DNA of 64,000 nt, from assembly GCA_036504535.1 (NCBI GenBank), contig DASXUY010000050.1:111065-175064 (forward strand). Direction: 5' to 3'. The translations under genes were made by a program, and so were the position numbers. How positions within the stretch are numbered: position 1 is the stretch's first letter; every line of letters starts with the position of its first letter. This DNA comes from JARLGU01 sp036504535 (GTDB lineage Bacteria > Armatimonadota > Armatimonadia > Armatimonadales > Capsulimonadaceae). Below the pieces are notes generated by a model, which worked only from the letters and a program-made list of their open reading frames with translations, had not been told where the DNA came from and did not search any database. This document shows positions 49,755-58,758 of the stretch, one piece after another.

Positions 49755-51773
49755 CTAAGGCCACGGGAAGTCCGGTGCGGAGAGGCCGATCGCGGGAGTT
49801 GAAAGTACCGCCCAGAGCATTGCCATCGTGAACTCGCCCAGGATCATTCCGAGCATGAACGGCCGTAGCTGGCGATACATTGCAATACCGCCGTAGCGCA
49901 TCACGGGTACTTTGATCACCCACGCGAGGAAGCACGGGAACCAGAGCACGATCATCGACCAGGTCGGCGCGACTGCATAGGCGAGTGGGTGAAGCGGGAA
50001 CCAGGGCAGCATGGTTCGGAGGCGCACCATCGCCGCAGTTACGGCTATGCCAAGCGCCAGTCCACCGGGCGCTGTCTTGTCGAACGGCACGCCTAGCCCC
50101 TTGATCGCGGTCGCTGCGCCCTTGTAGAGGTTCCCCGAGTTGTTGTCGGGATAGCTGTATAGAGTGATGTGGCCCTTGGTGTAGCTGACGTACAGGAACG
50201 CGGCAGCGGCCACAAAGAACGCCACAAGACCAGCGATCACAAACGGCGCCAGTAGGGAACGCTGTTTGAGGCGGATATCACCCGCCATCTTCTGCGCGTC
50301 CATCAATGGCGAGAGCAGAACTCCGCGCAGGTCGCGGCAGAACATGTTGTTGGTGAGCGCAGTCAGCGTGATGTTGGCTGGTCCCCATGAGGAAACCGGC
50401 GCGACGAACTGGATGAGGTGCGTCGGCAGGAAGCTCGTTTCGGTCATCAAGAGGCCAGCTTCGTTCACCGCTCGGCTCATAATGACCGCGATAAAGAACA
50501 TGTAAATGCCCATGATCGACGCCGCCAGCCAAGGGCTCATACCCGCTAGCGAGAGCCATGTTATTACACCTGCGAAGCCTGCGAGCATCCCGAAGATCGC
50601 GGTGCGGTAGGACATCATCTCGGTCGAATCATCGATTGTCTTGTTCTTCGTAAACGCCGTCTTGAGCACGTTCGTAAAGTGCTCTTTGCCCAGCACGATA
50701 TACGAAATCACGAGTACGATGTAAGCACCAGCGGCCTGATGTCCGGTAAACACGCGCGCATTGTGTGTTCCAATTCCAGTTGGGATACCGCCCATCTGCA
50801 CCATGATAACGTCTTCAAGGCGCGTCAAGATGAAGAAGAACCACAGCGAGAACAGGAGGTCATTGGGCAGCAGGTACGCAAACCCAATCGCAGCGAACGA
50901 AATATAGATAACCGTGTAGTCGATCTGGCTCCACGGGCGAACCGTGAATTGCGCGCTCACCGGAAAGTTCAGCGGGATATTGGGTAGCGCGGGAACGTTG
51001 GCGTGGATGCCGTTGATCATGAAAATCGCGCACGTGAAAAAGAAGCCAGCCCAGAGCATCTTGTTGCGCATGAACGGGTGACCGTCAATATCGTCGCGTA
51101 TCATCGCGACCGGAAGCGCAGTCAGCGGAAACGATAGCCGCTCGTTATCAGCCCACTGGCGGCGAATAAGCACCGAGAGGCAGATAAAGACCAGCACCAC
51201 ACACGCAACCAGGCCTAACATCGCAAACAGCGGCCCCACCCACGCTTCGAACGGCACCGGCTGACCATGGCCAAGCCCTTCGTAGTAGGCGCGCAGTCCA
51301 TCGGGACAGGCGGACGACGGCGTTGGCGAAAACGGCAGTATCCACGACGGCAGATGGCGCGTCAGGAGCTCGTTGTAGCGTGTCGTGTCCGTCGAGTGAT
51401 ACGGTAGGTACGCCAGCGGCGGGATCATCTTTTCGATGACGCCACGGGTCGAAACCATCACCGCCACCAGGAGCATTGTGTAGATGATCAGGATGTCGCC
51501 CGCATGGAGTAGCTCGCGCTTCGCCAGCCGCGAAAGCCCTTTGTTGAGCAGGACCAGCAAGAACAAGCCCACAACGGCAGGAGGTGCCAACTGTAGCACA
51601 CCAAACTGAACGGTTTTGGTCACCATGTCGGCATACACCGAAATCACGGAGATGATGGCAACGAGCGGAATGCCGATGGCGAGAGCGCGCCCACGCAAGG
51701 CATACTGCCTCGGCGGCGCAGGCGTCGCGGGTTCACCGCCGGTTGACGAAGGGGGCTGAGCGAGTGTGGACAT
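49755..51773 (-). CDS. Large polytopic membrane protein, DUF6785/DUF6784 type
   Basis: This 672-aa protein has about 13-15 membrane helices. Segments include ILIIYTMLLVAVMVSTRGV, WSQIDYTVIYISFAAIGFAYLL, SRAVNEAGLLMTETSFLPTH, a large central domain, and YPDNNSGNLYKGAATAIKGL (possible outside loop, about 540). The order and motifs (WADNERLSFPLTALP, GHQAAGAYIVL) are those of the OPT-like DUF6785/6784 proteins common in Armatimonadota and Planctomycetes; a transport role is likely but the substrate is unknown. ATG 51773 is preferred to a TTG 4 codons upstream. Confidence 0.75.
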   Translation of the reverse strand: MSTLAQPPSSTGGEPATPAPPRQYALRGRALAIGIPLVAIISVISVYADMVTKTVQFGVLQLAPPAVVGLFLLVLLNKGLSRLAKRELLHAGDILIIYTMLLVAVMVSTRGVIEKMIPPLAYLPYHSTDTTRYNELLTRHLPSWILPFSPTPSSACPDGLRAYYEGLGHGQPVPFEAWVGPLFAMLGLVACVVLVFICLSVLIRRQWADNERLSFPLTALPVAMIRDDIDGHPFMRNKMLWAGFFFTCAIFMINGIHANVPALPNIPLNFPVSAQFTVRPWSQIDYTVIYISFAAIGFAYLLPNDLLFSLWFFFILTRLEDVIMVQMGGIPTGIGTHNARVFTGHQAAGAYIVLVISYIVLGKEHFTNVLKTAFTKNKTIDDSTEMMSYRTAIFGMLAGFAGVITWLSLAGMSPWLAASIMGIYMFFIAVIMSRAVNEAGLLMTETSFLPTHLIQFVAPVSSWGPANITLTALTNNMFCRDLRGVLLSPLMDAQKMAGDIRLKQRSLLAPFVIAGLVAFFVAAAAFLYVSYTKGHITLYSYPDNNSGNLYKGAATAIKGLGVPFDKTAPGGLALGIAVTAAMVRLRTMLPWFPLHPLAYAVAPTWSMIVLWFPCFLAWVIKVPVMRYGGIAMYRQLRPFMLGMILGEFTMAMLWAVLSTPAIGLSAPDFPWP

Positions 51774-51887
51774 GTCGTGTTCCAAGAGTGCGTTCTAGGG
51801 ACTACTGGCGATCATCAAACTAATCGCCTCCTAGTATTATCCACAAAGGTGTATGAGTCCTGCTCGCCATCGTCTTTTGAGGGTGTG

Positions 51888-52210
51888 AACCACGATTGAG
51901 GCAGCTGATTTGCATTTTGCCTCAACTCCGAACGAACCCAGCCCTGGGGACTGGCCCGCAGAAGGCGGCACCACATGTTCGCGTCGTAGAAGCCGGTGAG
52001 CCTATCGTAACCACCCCAAACTCCTCATCCCAATCGTGGCGTCTCGCCAATGTTTGGGGCCGCCTTCGAGGAGACGGTCCCCGAAAAGAATCGCCAACCC
52101 TCGCCACGGAGCGGCCCGTCGCCGTGAGGCGCTGCGGTTGGCATGGCACCCACCATCTTTGCAACGTAAAGATTAGGAGCCAATTGTTGCCTCTAGTTTG
52201 GTGCATACCC
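51888..52210 (-). repeat. ~310-bp dispersed repeat, family C copy 4 (inverted)
   Basis: Read on the minus strand it starts GGGTATGCACCAAAC and ends GCCTCAATCGTGG, matching copy 1 over its whole length; it contains the invariant TCCTCGAAGGCGGCCCCAAA block. It fills most of the 568-base gap between the membrane-protein gene and the large glycosidase gene; nothing else is seen there. Confidence 0.85.
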
Positions 52211-52341
52211 GCCTTTTGAGGCTAGACGTAGCCCCTTCCGGCGCGCGTACGGTCGTTTACGGCACGCGTGTACGGCTATTTGGCTGTCTATTCACCGCAT
52301 AATCTGCGGCATTTATCCCGCCATCAACAATCTCTCTGCCC

Positions 52342-55300
52342 CTACCGCTTCAACGCTGCCACACCAAACCCAGACGCGTCGCTGTTGTTCGATGCCGTCC
52401 CGAAGAGCGCCATCTGCGATTTGCGCACGGGCCGGTCAGCAAAGGGGCCGTCGATGGAGACGTCGAGCCCGAACTGTGTGTCGGCAGCTGGCGTAATGGC
52501 GAGCGATTTCCACGGAATGGTGTAAGTCACTACATAGTCGCCGTCGGCAGCCAGCGCCCCTGTGGCCGTTGCCCCGGCCAGAGACGCTGGTGAGCCGCGA
52601 GCGATCCAGACGGTCGGCGGGTCTGTTTTGTTGTCGGCGGGCTTGAAGATAACCTGGAACACACCGGGGCCATAGACCGCATTGCCAAGACCTTCACCGG
52701 GACGCCTGAAGTCGAGGAACAGCTCGATACATGAGCCAGCGACACCCGGCCACGCCACCGGTGGACGGTAGTTCGCGTCGTGCACCTTCACGGCGACCGT
52801 GAGCGCGTCGCCGGTCCACGCAGCTTTTACCAATCCGGAAAGCTCGGAAGGTCCCTTCCAATACTGCGCTTCCTGCAACGATGCCAGCGCTGGCGGGCGC
52901 CCCATCATGACCTGCTCCGGTTTGCTGATCGAAAGCGGTGCCCCAGGGAGCGAATCAAAGTCACCTATGGCGGTCGATACTCTCAGTACCGATACCCGTG
53001 GGCGCGCCTTGATTGGGAATGGCACCTCGTATATTCCGCCGCTAGGCGTGCTCAATGCCGCATTGACTGTGATCTGAGCAGGCGCGTCCATAGCCTGCCG
53101 CGCCACGGTTTCAAGCGTTGTCTTGCCGCCCGCAGGCGCATTGAACGATGACCGCGACGGCGTCAATGTCCACCCGGTCGGTGCCTGATACGTAACGCTC
53201 CCCGTCCATGCCGTCGCCGCCCGATTGTTCAGCGTGTAGCGTATTCGGTACCCGCCGTCGGGTTCGGCCATTGTCCTGACATCCTCGATGGGCGACGGCT
53301 GCTCGGTAAGCGTCCCCTTGGCGACATGAATGTAGACTGGCTCGGCGGTCAGCGCAACTTGAAGCAAACCACCGCTTGGCGCGAGCTTCGGCAACGTCAC
53401 AGGCTGTCCGAACAGCGACACGGCATTGACACCCTGCCCTCGCACGTCAAACACAGCTGTGCGCTTGCCAGATATAGACCACGCCACCGCAGTCGATCCA
53501 CTGCCAACGGTGCGAAAAACACCGCCTCGGATATCGCCGTCATTAATCGCCACGCCGTTTTCGAGGTTGCTCGATTCCATCTGCGCGGTCAGCACTCCAA
53601 TCGCCAGCGTGTAGCGTGATGGTGTACGGATGCCGTCCTTGGTCGCGGACACCATTGCGAAGCCGTCGTCTCCGTGCTGCTTCGTGATCCAGTCGAGTGC
53701 AGGCCAGTTGGAGTTCCAGCCAAAAAAGGTGAACGCTTTCGCCCCAGCCAGGAAGTTGTACACGCAGTTGCGCACAATGGACAGCGACCCGGTAGTTTCG
53801 TCCAACGCGTAGTTCGGCCAGCCGTGCGGGATGCTCAGCGTCGGTGTTCCTCGCGCTATTAGATCATCCAGCCGCTCGGGCGAAATCGGCTTGTCCACAA
53901 CCTCTCGAAGCGCAACATACGTGCCGGTTTCCGAGTTCAGAAATGCCAGTGGCTTACCATTCTTCGCCGCAAGCGCCCGCACCTGATCCAGCTTTGCGGG
54001 AAGATTGCTCTCCTCGGGCAGCTTCGGGGTGACATAAGTATGGAACGAGATTGCGTCCATATACTTGGCGCCGCCGAGGTCAAAAACTTTAGTCATCCAC
54101 GGCACGAAATCTCCGGTGCCACAGATACCGTAAACTGTCGCCTTAGGATCAACCGCATGGATCTCCTCAAACGCCGCCTTCAGCACCGCGACATAAGTCG
54201 CAGGGTCCATGCCGCCAGGAGGGAACGCGTTTGGCTCGTTCTGGATCTCCCACAGCGACACCTTTCCCTTGTAGCGTGACGCGAGTTCGTGGACAAACTG
54301 GCGGTAGCGCCGGTCGTCGGGCTTGCCGCCGAGTGAACCCCACGGATATTTCGGCATTCCCTTCCCGTCGAAGCCGGGCTCACGCATCCACTCCAGCCAC
54401 GGCTCGCCACCAATGCAGATGTAAGGCGTTTGCCCCTGCGCAATAGTCCAGTCGATGTGCGAGTTCCAGTTCCACTGCGCCGATGGGCTGTCCGGATCGA
54501 TGCCCCAGCTCCCATTGAAGTCCTTGATCCATGGCGGGCCAACGATATACCCCCAGCGAGCATACTGGTGTCCGATCGCTATCGGCAGAGCATCGGGCCA
54601 GAAACCCAGTTGGGTGCGGTCGGAGTCGTGCAGTCCGAAACGCGCCGTCCCGACACCGTCCGCAAGGCGTTGCGCATACAGGAAGTGCTTATCGATTGTC
54701 GCCGCCTGCGCATCGCCCGACACTACCGCCCTGAGGTGGTAGATGTCGGTTGCAAGCCCGCCAGGAATAACAATCGGCATTGCGACCGACGAACGAGGCG
54801 CTGCCTTAGTGGACTGCACCCAGTCGAGCGTCTTGCCCGAAAGCTCCGTGGTTGCATGAAACGTCACCGTCGCCGTCGCTGGAACGCCTTTGGGGTTCAC
54901 GACATACATCACAGGCGAATCACGCTTGTTTGGTGCGGCATTGACGAAGTAAGAATCGAACCCCATCAGCGTTGCGGCTACTTCGCCGCCGGGTGCGGGA
55001 TTCGCCACCGCCGCGTATCCGTTCTCCCAGCCGAGCGCCAATGACCCTTCCCCCGTAATGTTGAGGTCGTCAACGTTCAACGCGGACACCGTCAGCGTAT
55101 CGATGACCAGAGGAACGTTCAGCGGCACCGTGGCCGTCGCGGTCCCGGCCGTCAACGTAACAGCCTTCGGGGTGATCGCGAGTGTGACTTGTGTCCAGGT
55201 CTGCGGCAGCGTGAATCCGGTCAGCGGCGCTTCTTTCCAGTTACCGGGCTGCCGGACCTTCACCGACATCACGCGGCCCGTCGACGCAGGCGAGATCTCA

Positions 55301-55608
55301 ATTACCACCTTTATGTCGCCCTTAGACAACGTCACCGGTGCCTTCCCCTGCCTGCGGGGATCGTCGCGCAGAGCAACTGTCGCGGTCGCCCCCTGACGCG
55401 TATCCAGCACACCCGCCAGAGGATACTGGAACTCCGCATCAACGCCCATGCAAAGCCCCTGCGCCCCACCCGCCACTGGCGCAATACTCGGTACGCGTGG
55501 GTTCGCGACATTGGACGGGTAAACGAAGATCGGCGACGGCGCGGCGGCGGCGTAGACCGGCGTGAGCAGCACAGAGCTCAATAGGAGACACAACAATCTA
55601 GCATTCAT
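52342..55608 (-). CDS. Secreted TIM-barrel glycoside hydrolase with CBM9-like C-terminus
   Basis: This 1088-aa protein has a signal peptide (LLCLLLSSVLLTPVYAAAA). An N-terminal beta domain (about 25-310) precedes a clan-A TIM barrel (about 320-700). SLWEIQNEPNAFP holds the acid/base Glu and PLAFLNSETGTYV the likely nucleophile Glu. A beta domain (about 760-890) follows, then a C-terminal family-9 carbohydrate-binding-like domain (WTGDALTVAVKVHDANYRPP, CIELFLDFRRPGEG, LDVSIDGPF, about 920-1088). It should act outside the cytosol on a plant- or microbe-derived polysaccharide; the exact GH family (5/39/related) is uncertain. Confidence 0.8.
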   Translation of the reverse strand: MNARLLCLLLSSVLLTPVYAAAAPSPIFVYPSNVANPRVPSIAPVAGGAQGLCMGVDAEFQYPLAGVLDTRQGATATVALRDDPRRQGKAPVTLSKGDIKVVIEISPASTGRVMSVKVRQPGNWKEAPLTGFTLPQTWTQVTLAITPKAVTLTAGTATATVPLNVPLVIDTLTVSALNVDDLNITGEGSLALGWENGYAAVANPAPGGEVAATLMGFDSYFVNAAPNKRDSPVMYVVNPKGVPATATVTFHATTELSGKTLDWVQSTKAAPRSSVAMPIVIPGGLATDIYHLRAVVSGDAQAATIDKHFLYAQRLADGVGTARFGLHDSDRTQLGFWPDALPIAIGHQYARWGYIVGPPWIKDFNGSWGIDPDSPSAQWNWNSHIDWTIAQGQTPYICIGGEPWLEWMREPGFDGKGMPKYPWGSLGGKPDDRRYRQFVHELASRYKGKVSLWEIQNEPNAFPPGGMDPATYVAVLKAAFEEIHAVDPKATVYGICGTGDFVPWMTKVFDLGGAKYMDAISFHTYVTPKLPEESNLPAKLDQVRALAAKNGKPLAFLNSETGTYVALREVVDKPISPERLDDLIARGTPTLSIPHGWPNYALDETTGSLSIVRNCVYNFLAGAKAFTFFGWNSNWPALDWITKQHGDDGFAMVSATKDGIRTPSRYTLAIGVLTAQMESSNLENGVAINDGDIRGGVFRTVGSGSTAVAWSISGKRTAVFDVRGQGVNAVSLFGQPVTLPKLAPSGGLLQVALTAEPVYIHVAKGTLTEQPSPIEDVRTMAEPDGGYRIRYTLNNRAATAWTGSVTYQAPTGWTLTPSRSSFNAPAGGKTTLETVARQAMDAPAQITVNAALSTPSGGIYEVPFPIKARPRVSVLRVSTAIGDFDSLPGAPLSISKPEQVMMGRPPALASLQEAQYWKGPSELSGLVKAAWTGDALTVAVKVHDANYRPPVAWPGVAGSCIELFLDFRRPGEGLGNAVYGPGVFQVIFKPADNKTDPPTVWIARGSPASLAGATATGALAADGDYVVTYTIPWKSLAITPAADTQFGLDVSIDGPFADRPVRKSQMALFGTASNNSDASGFGVAALKR

Positions 55609-55640
55609 GGGGCAAGCCTTACGGGGGATCTATCAAGAGA

Positions 55641-55670
55641 GCGGCCACGCTGAAATCACAGCGTGGCCGC
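55641..55670 (-). terminator. Intrinsic terminator after the pseudopilin pair
   Basis: Perfect 12-bp stem GCGGCCACGCTG / CAGCGTGGCCGC, loop AAATCA; TCTCTTGATAG follows on the minus strand. It separates the pseudopilin operon from the glycosidase gene. Confidence 0.75.
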
Positions 55671-55692
55671 ATTGGCAAAATTCGCGCGGCAA

Positions 55693-56451
55693 TTAGTCGT
55701 TGGGGTCTATAGTCCACATGCCCTTAGGGGCGGCCATGGTACCTGTAGCCCCGATGGTCAACTCGGGCCTCAACGATTTTACGTGTGAATCGCAAAACAA
55801 GTAATTCCACGTTTCTGTGTGCACAGGTGCAAGTGTCTGCTGTTGTGCGTTGGGCGAATCCACGGATGCGCCGGTACCCCATCCAAAGCAATTGCTAGCA
55901 ATCGGCAACTCCGTAATCATGAGTGTCGTCGCTGGAGCCAAGACTTCGTTTAGCTGCCGCCCAGGTATGTATTGGGCGTTTGCACCGCTCCCTGTAGGAA
56001 GCACCGAGTTTCCAAATATGCCCGTGTGCGTCGTACCAGTTCCAGGGTTAGCAACAGCGTATGATCGGACTACGTTGGTGGATGCACGAACGACGCTGTC
56101 GTCGGGGCAGGCCAAAACAAGAGGCTGCGATAATGTTGTCGTACCGGTCCTGTATACGCGAAATCCTAAATACGGTTCGAGTTCCTTATCCCATTGGTTC
56201 CAGTTCGCGCCGCCGTTCCAGTACGACCACGCAAACGGGTACGTTTCGTCATTATCCTGAGAGTACTGATGCATCGCCAATCCCATTTGCTTTAGGTTAC
56301 TCGTACAGGTTGATTGACGCGCCTTTTCCCTCGCCTTTGCGAAGACCGGGAACAGAATAGCCGCTAATATTGCTATTATAGCTATAACAACGAGTAATTC
56401 TATTAAAGTGAAAGCTTTTGCGTGATTATTACGTTTCGGTTTATATTTCAT
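55693..56451 (-). CDS. DUF1559-type pseudopilin, second copy
   Basis: This 252-aa protein has the prepilin N-terminus AFTLIELLVVIAIIAILAAI, where the residue before the cleaved Phe is Ala instead of the usual Gly. The body has SNLKQMGLAMHQYSQDND and the late LAPVHTETWNYLFCDSHVKS (H-x9-DG-like motif) before a WTIDPND end. Such proteins are exported and processed by prepilin peptidase and may be surface fibres or secretion parts. ATG 56451 starts the conserved part. It is a paralogue of the next gene upstream (same start, middle and end motifs). Confidence 0.85.
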   Translation of the reverse strand: MKYKPKRNNHAKAFTLIELLVVIAIIAILAAILFPVFAKAREKARQSTCTSNLKQMGLAMHQYSQDNDETYPFAWSYWNGGANWNQWDKELEPYLGFRVYRTGTTTLSQPLVLACPDDSVVRASTNVVRSYAVANPGTGTTHTGIFGNSVLPTGSGANAQYIPGRQLNEVLAPATTLMITELPIASNCFGWGTGASVDSPNAQQQTLAPVHTETWNYLFCDSHVKSLRPELTIGATGTMAAPKGMWTIDPND

Positions 56452-56573
56452 TTTCAGTATACCCGCGTAGATCGAATTTTGCCCAGTCGTAACCGATCCA
56501 TTATGCAGCACCTGTTGCACCTGCAAGAAAGCGCACATAGAGTTTCCGCAGTTTAGAACTTGGCCACTCGGAA

Positions 56574-57377
56574 TTAGTCGTTCGGATCGAGCGTCCACAT
56601 GCCTTTCGGAACGATCAATGTGCCACTACCTACTGTAAGTTCCGGTCGCAACGACTTCACATGGCCGTCGCAAAAGAGGTAGTTCCAAGTAGTAGTGTGA
56701 ACCGGCGCCAGCGTGCAGTCTTGGCTATATGCTGAGGCGCAGGTGCCAGGAACCGTCTGGTGCGGTGCCTGCACTGCGGAGGCACCAGGTCGATAAACGA
56801 CATTATTAGCAAGGGGAAATTCGGTCATGAGAAGCGTTGTGGAGGATGACTGAATCTTCGAGATGGCGACCATTGGCTCATAGTTCGCAACTGCCGAGTT
56901 AACGTCTGCCAACACCACGCCCGTTGAAGCCCCGGAGTTTTCTGCAGCGCGAGGGCTAGTCACAGCGTACGTTCTCGCATAGTTGCCCGTTGCCGCCCAT
57001 GACCCTCTGTCAATTGTGTCGTCCGGACATGCTAGCACTAATGGCGGAGCCGCATGATTGTTGCTCGCATTAATTCCAACAGCGAAACCAAGATAGGGCC
57101 CGAGCGCAGTATCCCAGCACCCAAGCGGCGTGCTCCAAGTCCCATTGTAAATCCAGACTGGTGGCAGCACCTCGTCGTAGTCTTGCGAATACTGGGTAAA
57201 CGCGATGCCTATCTGCTTCATGTTGCTCGCGCAAGTTGTTTGTCGTGCCTTTTCTCGTGCCGTGGCGAAAACCGGAAAAAGTATAGCTGCTAATATCGCG
57301 ATAATGGCTATAACTACGAGCAACTCGATAAGAGTGAAACCTTTTCGCTGCTTAATCACTAACTGTTGAACATTCAT
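56574..57377 (-). CDS. DUF1559-type pseudopilin, first copy
   Basis: This 267-aa protein has the standard RKGFTLIELLVVIAIIAIL prepilin start (Gly before Phe), then SNMKQIGIAFTQYSQDYDEV, a variable middle (about 80-215), and LAPVHTTTWNYLFCDGHVKS with WTLDPND at the end. AAAAGGAGTTGACACG precedes the ATG, which overlaps the stop of the GntR-LacI gene (ATGA at 57374-57377). Translation is therefore coupled to the regulator. Confidence 0.88.
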   Translation of the reverse strand: MNVQQLVIKQRKGFTLIELLVVIAIIAILAAILFPVFATAREKARQTTCASNMKQIGIAFTQYSQDYDEVLPPVWIYNGTWSTPLGCWDTALGPYLGFAVGINASNNHAAPPLVLACPDDTIDRGSWAATGNYARTYAVTSPRAAENSGASTGVVLADVNSAVANYEPMVAISKIQSSSTTLLMTEFPLANNVVYRPGASAVQAPHQTVPGTCASAYSQDCTLAPVHTTTWNYLFCDGHVKSLRPELTVGSGTLIVPKGMWTLDPND

Positions 57378-58627
57378 CGTGTCAACTCCTTTTCACGAAC
57401 ACCAGAAAACACACTGTCGCGCCCGGACCGTGGCCGCGTCGTGGAGCTGCGCGAGACCACCTCAGACTGCAGCGTAACCACCAACGGACACCGCTCACCA
57501 CGGACAGCGCGCATAATCATGTCGACACACTCCCCACCCATCTGCTCCAACGGAGGGCGGACTGACGAGAGCGCGTAACGGCGCGAATGGACGTAATCGT
57601 CGAACCCGATAATGGCGAAATCCTTCCCTGTCTGGAACCCAAGTTCAGCGGCAGCATCAAGTACACCGTACGCCACCATATCGTTACAGGCTATGATCGC
57701 TACTGGCTCGGTCATCGAAAGCAAGAGCGCTTTACCGTCGATATAGCCCTGTTCTTGATAGTGGCCGTACCCGCTGAACTCCACCGAATGGCTCGGGTCT
57801 CTATAATCGCGCAGTTCAACACCGAGCCCAACGCTTGCCTGGACCGCCTGACGGACACCTTCCCGACGGTCCGCTATCCAGAACGCGTCGAACGGCGCCA
57901 TGTAGACGATGGATCGCCAATCGCGCGAAATGAGGTGCCGCGCGGCCTCGTATCCTGCGTAAACGTCGTCGTAAGACACCTGCCTCAGGTGAATGTGCGA
58001 AGGTGTCCGGCCAAACATCACCACCGGTACATTGGCTACTTCGACAACATCGACAAACGGCGGAATACAGGCTGTGCTATCGTCAGGTTGCTGAAGCGTG
58101 AACGTAATGATGCCGTCGACGCCTTCGTCGATCAGCGATTTCGCTGCCACTTCCATCGGTAGCCCGGGCACGTTACGTCCGACGTAGCGGTTGAAATAGT
58201 GCAAACTCACATTAGCATGCGCTGCCGCATCGTGCTCAATGGCCCGTGAACCGATGCTCTCAACCATGTTCTCGCCATGAATGCCGCTCCACATTCCAAT
58301 GATGCCTAGCGAGATTGGTGTCGTCGAGTCTTGCATCGCCTTGCCTATCGAAAGAGTATCGATGCGGGACGCATCAATGCGGCGGTCGCCTTCGAGCGCA
58401 ACGAATGTGCCCTTGACGCCTTTCGCCTCGACGACTCCTTCGCTGATCAGCGGAGCCATCGCCTGCTCGATAGTACGCAACGCCACCCCGTAGCTCTTCG
58501 CGAGCTCACGACGCGTCTGTAGCGCCGCGCCCGGAGCCCACGCGCCGGACGAGATCTTCAGCCGAAAGTCGGCGGTGATGCGCTCCGATAGCGATGCCGT
58601 TATTTGGATGTCGGAGGTTTGTGACAT
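57374..58627 (-). CDS. GntR-LacI type transcriptional regulator
   Basis: This 417-aa protein joins a GntR winged helix (LSERITADFRLKISSGAWAP, LQTRRELAKSYGVALRTIEQ, about residues 13-65) to a LacI-type sugar-sensor domain (about 100-390; landmarks VPVVMFGR, VSYDDVYAGYEAARHLI and FAIIGFDDYVHSRR). This is the AraR-like architecture. The promoter carries two palindromes on which it may act. It is coupled to the pseudopilin genes and divergent from a carbohydrate-binding-like gene, so both may be its targets. Confidence 0.9.
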   Translation of the reverse strand: MSQTSDIQITASLSERITADFRLKISSGAWAPGAALQTRRELAKSYGVALRTIEQAMAPLISEGVVEAKGVKGTFVALEGDRRIDASRIDTLSIGKAMQDSTTPISLGIIGMWSGIHGENMVESIGSRAIEHDAAAHANVSLHYFNRYVGRNVPGLPMEVAAKSLIDEGVDGIITFTLQQPDDSTACIPPFVDVVEVANVPVVMFGRTPSHIHLRQVSYDDVYAGYEAARHLISRDWRSIVYMAPFDAFWIADRREGVRQAVQASVGLGVELRDYRDPSHSVEFSGYGHYQEQGYIDGKALLLSMTEPVAIIACNDMVAYGVLDAAAELGFQTGKDFAIIGFDDYVHSRRYALSSVRPPLEQMGGECVDMIMRAVRGERCPLVVTLQSEVVSRSSTTRPRSGRDSVFSGVREKELTR

Positions 58628-58658
58628 AGGGCGCTACTTGACAACAAACTACAACCGT

Positions 58659-58698
58659 AGTACATTAGTACTATAACATAGTACAAAGACTCTGTCAA
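58659..58698 (-). promoter_or_regulatory. Promoter with two overlapping palindromic operators
   Basis: On the minus strand TTGACA (58693-58698), 17 bases, TATAGT (58670-58675). GTACTAT-AAC-ATAGTAC (58668-58684) is a perfect palindrome over the -10 and spacer; AGTAC-ATTA-GTACT (58659-58672) overlaps it. They share GTAC half-sites as AraR-type operators do. It lies between the divergent GntR-LacI gene and the carbohydrate-binding-like gene. Confidence 0.75.
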
Positions 58699-58758
58699 GC
58701 ACCTATTTTGCTTTTCAACCCGTTCGAAGCGCCGTCGCCAGCTACAAAGGAGCCGCCC

